The position numbers and the translations under genes are program-made. Source: Scybalenecus merdavium (GTDB taxonomy: Bacteria; Bacillota; Clostridia; Oscillospirales; Acutalibacteraceae). From it: a stretch of DNA of 64,000 nucleotides. The notes beneath the pieces were generated by a model. It searched no databases and was not told where the DNA came from. It saw nothing but the letters and a program-made list of their open reading frames with translations. Location: the NCBI GenBank assembly GCA_018714405.1, contig DVNM01000015.1, positions 50,947 through 114,946 on the forward strand, in the 5' to 3' direction. Below are positions 60,476-64,000 of this stretch, piece by piece (position 1 is the stretch's first letter; each line of letters starts with the position of its first letter).

Positions 60476-62122
60476 TTATATGCATAATCCCGCAATTTGT
60501 GCGGTGATTGCTGCCTGGATCAAAGCCACGACGCCCCAAATGATCAGCCCCAAAACGCCGAGAACAACTACTGCGACCAGTAAAACAGCCAGTATCAGCA
60601 GGCCAAGCACCAGCGGCCCTTTTTTGCTTGGGCGCACCGTGTCGGGCCGTGAATGGCTGTTTTCATCCGGCGCAGGGTCCATTTTGAGCACAGCATTGGC
60701 GTCGCATGGGCCGGGGTTATAAAGCAGCGGCTCCACAAGGCCGCGCACGCTGTCGGCGCCTTTTAAAAATTTGCCGATGTTCAGGTGGATCGTGTTTAAA
60801 AAGCTGTCCAGAATGTTTAAGACGCCGCAGGTGATTCTGTATTCCGGTGTGTCCGGCGTATACGGCGAGTCGCCGCAGTACAGGTCTTGGATTAGTTCCA
60901 GAATAAAATCTACGACCTTGCGGTCTTTGATATTTACGATCTCTTCTTTTTTGACGCCGCTCTCTTTTTTGCAAAGCTTCCACATTCTGCCGACCGTCAG
61001 CCAGTTTAAGAACTTGGCGGCCGGCTTGATGATCCAGCCGAATTTTTTTACTTTTTCGCCCGGCACGGAAAAGGCGTCGGTCATTTTGGAAAAGCGGTCA
61101 ATGTCGGTCGCGGCGGCGTTCAGCATTTCTGCAATGTTGCCAAAGAAAAAGCCTTTCATGTATTCGTCAAACGGCTTGCCGTTCGTATCCAGGCCGGGTA
61201 CGTCGGTGAGCAGGTGCGTTTCCACACGGATCTCTTCATGTGCCGGGTCAAAGGTGATGTCGCGCATGGCCGGCGGGCAGCCGATCACAGCGCCGCATGC
61301 AATGTCGTAAAATACGTTGCCGGCTTTGCTCGTTACCACCGAAATGTCGTGAATGTGCGTGTGGCCGGTCAGCATACAGTTCAGACCTGCGTCTGCAAAG
61401 ATCTCGCGTGTGGTCTCGTGGTTGCGCTGCATATCGCCCTTGCCGATAATCGCATAAAACGGGCTGGGCGCGATCATCGGGTGGTGTGTCATGGCGATCA
61501 CATACTGGTCGTGCGCCTGTGCGTCTTTGAGCTGTTCCAGGATCCATTGCATACAGTCGTCGCTGAAGCCGGAGCCGCGTTCGCCTTCGGGTTTAAAGTT
61601 CGTGTCGTCGTTTAAGGCAAACAGCCGGTAGCCATCGCAAAGCTGCACCACATAACTCATGGACTGGCGGTGTATTGACAGCGCCTCGTTCGGGCCGAAC
61701 TCGTAGTACATGTCCCAAAGGTCTTCGCGGTTGGCGGCCGGCACTTCAATTTCCTTGTCGCCGGTGTAGCCCTTGGCTACGCCGCCGTCGCGAAAGTCAT
61801 GTGTTGCGGTGATGACATATACGCGTTTGCCGCGTTTTTTCAGATCACGCAGCATTTCGATGAATTCCGCGTGCGAGGCCAGCTCGCCGTCGCGTGTGGT
61901 GTCGCCGCCCAAAAGCACGATGTCGGTGGAAGTGTCGGCACAAAGCATATCAAACGCGGCCTTCAGCACCAGGTCGCTGTCTTTGATGACCTTTTGGCTT
62001 TTTGCCTCGGCCTTTTTGTAGGCGCTGCCGCTTTCACCGAGTGAGCGGGAGTAGTAGTGTGTGTCTGTAATAAATTGGATCTTCAGCGGTTTGTTGTTTT
62101 TGCCGCAGATTTTGGTGGACAT
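60476..62122 (-). CDS. Calcineurin-like metallophosphoesterase with C-terminal membrane anchor
   Basis: 548 residues. Metal motifs are FITDTHY (D20, H22), LGGDTTRDGE, TATHDF in place of GNHD, MTHHP and TGHTHIHD. A long helical region follows (about 310-500), and a strongly hydrophobic segment (about 503-535) near the C-terminus anchors it in the membrane, so the catalytic domain is cytoplasmic or external depending on topology. No signal peptide at the N-terminus. The start follows the GH63-like stop by 6 bases. The substrate is unknown; lipid-linked sugar phosphates would fit the neighbours. Confidence 0.82.
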   Translation of the reverse strand: MSTKICGKNNKPLKIQFITDTHYYSRSLGESGSAYKKAEAKSQKVIKDSDLVLKAAFDMLCADTSTDIVLLGGDTTRDGELASHAEFIEMLRDLKKRGKRVYVITATHDFRDGGVAKGYTGDKEIEVPAANREDLWDMYYEFGPNEALSIHRQSMSYVVQLCDGYRLFALNDDTNFKPEGERGSGFSDDCMQWILEQLKDAQAHDQYVIAMTHHPMIAPSPFYAIIGKGDMQRNHETTREIFADAGLNCMLTGHTHIHDISVVTSKAGNVFYDIACGAVIGCPPAMRDITFDPAHEEIRVETHLLTDVPGLDTNGKPFDEYMKGFFFGNIAEMLNAAATDIDRFSKMTDAFSVPGEKVKKFGWIIKPAAKFLNWLTVGRMWKLCKKESGVKKEEIVNIKDRKVVDFILELIQDLYCGDSPYTPDTPEYRITCGVLNILDSFLNTIHLNIGKFLKGADSVRGLVEPLLYNPGPCDANAVLKMDPAPDENSHSRPDTVRPSKKGPLVLGLLILAVLLVAVVVLGVLGLIIWGVVALIQAAITAQIAGLCI

Positions 62123-62128
62123 AGGCGT

Positions 62129-64000
62129 TTAAGCTTCCTTTCTATTGGCAACGACCTTGATTTTTCCGCCGCGTACGGCTTTGTCCAGTTTGAATTCAAG
62201 CGCGCCGGGACGGCGGCAGGTAAATGCGAGCGGTTCGCCGTTCAACGTGGCTGTATACTCGTACTTATCGCTGAGCGTCAGCAGCAGCGCATAGCCGTCG
62301 TTTTCGCCGCAGTAGGTAAAGTCGATCTCGGCTTCGTTGCAGGCATCGTTTATGCACTGGCGGTCGATCCATGTTTCAAAGCCGGCGGACAGGGTGCCGG
62401 GCTTGTAATAAGCATCGGCCCAGACCAGTACCGGCGCCGACAGGCCGCCGAAGTTGTGGAACCAGCCGCCGCGCCCTGTGGCAATATTAAAGCATTCATA
62501 GGTACAATAGGAAAAATCAGTTTCGGCTTTCCAAATGTTCAGCGCCCGGTCAGCGATCGAAAAGGCAAAGTCTGTGTCGCCCAAATCGAGCATCGTTTTC
62601 CAGATGAACCACTGGTGGCTCATCCATACGTTGCCGTTCCAGTAGCCGTTGTCCATGTAGTAGGATGCGCTCTGGTCCACAGCGGAAATACCGGCACGCG
62701 ACCACATTTCTTTCGGGTCTTTCAGGTGCGCGATCAGCTTTTCACGCCGCTGCCCGGTCACCGCACCGGCGATCAGGGGGTAGATGCCGTCCATGCCTTT
62801 GCTTAAGTTTTCGCCCTCCGGCGTTTCTAAAAAGCCCTGCAGGTTGTTTTCGTCGTCATAAACGGTGTAGGCAAAATAACCGCTTTTTTCGTCCCATGCT
62901 TTTTCATTCAGGGATTTTGTGAACCATTCGATGTCCTGCGAGATCTCCCGGGCATCGTCCGTTTTGCCGAGCACGTTTGCGATCATGCGCATGATTTTGC
63001 CCACGCGGATGGCCTGGGCGGTAGAGAGCACGGGGCAGGTGTGCTTTTCGTCTTTTTTGGCGATCATGGCCACCTGCGCCGGGTAGTCGTCCATACCGGA
63101 GGTGGAGTAAAAGTAGTCGTAAGTGGTCGTCAGGCCGTTGTGGAATTTTGTGGTCGTAGAGCCGTGCGTTTTGCCTGTCAGAAAACGGTAGTAGAGCATA
63201 GCCCGGTCATAGTAACCCAGCAGGTGCGCCTTGTCGTTTGTGCGCTGCAGCAGCTCCAGATATTGGTAAAACTGTACGGGCACCGGCGAACCGTGGTGCA
63301 AAAATGCGTAGTCCGGGTTGTCCGCCGTACTCAGGTACATGTTTAATATATATTCGCAAAGCGCCTTTGAACATTCCAAAAGGCCCAGCGCAATAAAGCC
63401 GCTGTCCCAGGTGTACAGGCAGTCCCAGCGTTTGCCGGGGCAGTGGTGGATCACGTTTTCACCGTGCTTGTAGATGGGGTAGACCACGTTGGTCAGAAGC
63501 GCGGCCTTGAGCAGCCCAACCGACAGCTCGTAGGGCCGGCCGCTTTCGTTGAACTCCGTTTTTTCGGCGTTTTGCTCGGCAGCGCGGTAAATGCGTTCAT
63601 ATTCCGCTGCGGTTTTCGCTTCACATTCGCCCTTGGACACAACGATGTACTGCACCTGCGTTTCGCCGGGTTCAATAAAAATGGAGTGGATCAGGGTGTT
63701 GTGGAAATAGCCTTCGTCACTCTTTTTGCGTTTGAAGGAGCCGGAGAATGTCTCCTGCAGGTCGTCGTAGGTCGGGTCGCCGTTTGACAGGCGGTTGACG
63801 AGTGCGTCTTCCAGGCAGCCGGAGTCGATGTGGCGCTGGCGCGTGCGCTTGTCGAACGTCATGATGTAAAACGTGCTGTCAAATTCCGGGTAAGAAAGGG
63901 CGATCTTCCGGCCGCCGCCGGGCACCTCGGTCGTTTCGACCTGCGGTTTCACATGGTAAGCGATCGTTTCGGCATGCACAGTCTGGGCGTCCTGCGCTTC
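62129..64000 (-). CDS. Trehalase/GH63-like glycoside hydrolase (5' end outside window)
   Basis: 623 residues visible; the frame is open to the right edge, so a GTG at 63979 is unlikely to be the true start. The central and C-terminal part is an (alpha/alpha)6 barrel as in trehalase, GH63 and mannosylglycerate hydrolase: RWDCLYTWDSGFIALG carries the family's conserved WDxxF-type motif with the acid Asp, followed by YWNGNVWMSHQWFIWK and a C-terminal beta cap. No signal can be judged. It is cotranscribed with a membrane phosphoesterase and GtrA, suggesting surface-glycan or glycolipid turnover; the exact substrate cannot be told. Confidence 0.78.
   Translation of the reverse strand, partial: EAQDAQTVHAETIAYHVKPQVETTEVPGGGRKIALSYPEFDSTFYIMTFDKRTRQRHIDSGCLEDALVNRLSNGDPTYDDLQETFSGSFKRKKSDEGYFHNTLIHSIFIEPGETQVQYIVVSKGECEAKTAAEYERIYRAAEQNAEKTEFNESGRPYELSVGLLKAALLTNVVYPIYKHGENVIHHCPGKRWDCLYTWDSGFIALGLLECSKALCEYILNMYLSTADNPDYAFLHHGSPVPVQFYQYLELLQRTNDKAHLLGYYDRAMLYYRFLTGKTHGSTTTKFHNGLTTTYDYFYSTSGMDDYPAQVAMIAKKDEKHTCPVLSTAQAIRVGKIMRMIANVLGKTDDAREISQDIEWFTKSLNEKAWDEKSGYFAYTVYDDENNLQGFLETPEGENLSKGMDGIYPLIAGAVTGQRREKLIAHLKDPKEMWSRAGISAVDQSASYYMDNGYWNGNVWMSHQWFIWKTMLDLGDTDFAFSIADRALNIWKAETDFSYCTYECFNIATGRGGWFHNFGGLSAPVLVWADAYYKPGTLSAGFETWIDRQCINDACNEAEIDFTYCGENDGYALLLTLSDKYEYTATLNGEPLAFTCRRPGALEFKLDKAVRGGKIKVVANRKEA

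Overview
Organism. The window looks like the chromosome of an endospore-forming, moderately GC-rich Clostridia member (an Oscillospiraceae/Ruminococcaceae-type gut Firmicute is my best guess). Support comes from spoVAC and spoVAE, sepF and divIVA downstream of a yggS homologue, a miaB-ylbF/ymcA-mutS-mutL-miaA order, strong GGAGG ribosome binding sites, sigma-A type promoters with 17-nt spacers, and many glycosidases. No rRNA, tRNA, CRISPR array, transposase or phage gene was recognised, so this is mostly core genome with some lineage-specific pieces. Layout. 1-12.7 kb: a HAD-NUDIX fusion runs off the left edge; then an HGSNAT-like membrane acyltransferase and a dGTPase-like HD protein; hisH-hisF; an rlmB-like rRNA methyltransferase joined to a very odd 895-residue protein that has the architecture of a P1B-type ATPase but none of its catalytic motifs; a GH13 alpha-glucosidase; and a MacB-like ABC exporter. 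12.7-21.1 kb is mostly on the minus strand: a 44-residue hydrophobic peptide behind three inverted repeats, an XRE-type regulator, luxS, a zinc-dependent phospholipase C-like gene, an RluA-type pseudouridine synthase, ilvE, degV, argH and argG. 21.5-26.8 kb: tyrA-aroB-aroA-aroC-pheA, a compact phenylalanine/tyrosine operon. 26.8-36.5 kb: a TVP38-type membrane protein, a galactokinase-family gene, a lipid kinase, a membrane-anchored GH-A glycosidase with carbohydrate-binding modules, a cysteine-rich probable spore-layer protein, a 338-bp hairpin-rich element with about 41-bp inverted ends, a MIF-like tautomerase, a GH35 beta-galactosidase and two small membrane proteins. 36.5-38 kb: malQ on the minus strand. 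38.1-55.3 kb: a long plus-strand housekeeping run (miaB, ylbF-like, mutS, mutL, miaA, hlyD-like, yggS, sepF, divIVA, ileS, lspA, rluD-like, nfo, HAD phosphatase). 55.4-64 kb: an SCP2 protein, spoVAE, an orphan LolD-like ATPase, spoVAC, an AgrC/AgrA-like two-component pair, and a GH63/trehalase-like - metallophosphoesterase - GtrA operon running off the right edge. How the parts relate. The window combines amino-acid biosynthesis (Phe/Tyr, Arg, branched-chain, part of His), tRNA/rRNA modification, mismatch and base-excision repair, a divisome/polar-growth block and glycan breakdown. The points most worth a second look are the motif-less P-type ATPase relative, the 44-aa peptide with its regulator and dyad-rich leader, the HAD-NUDIX fusion, three places where a terminator-like hairpin runs directly into the next gene's Shine-Dalgarno and start, the hairpin-rich element at 33.4-33.7 kb, and the split spoVA genes without spoVAD. 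All functional statements rest on motif recognition by eye; no database search was run.
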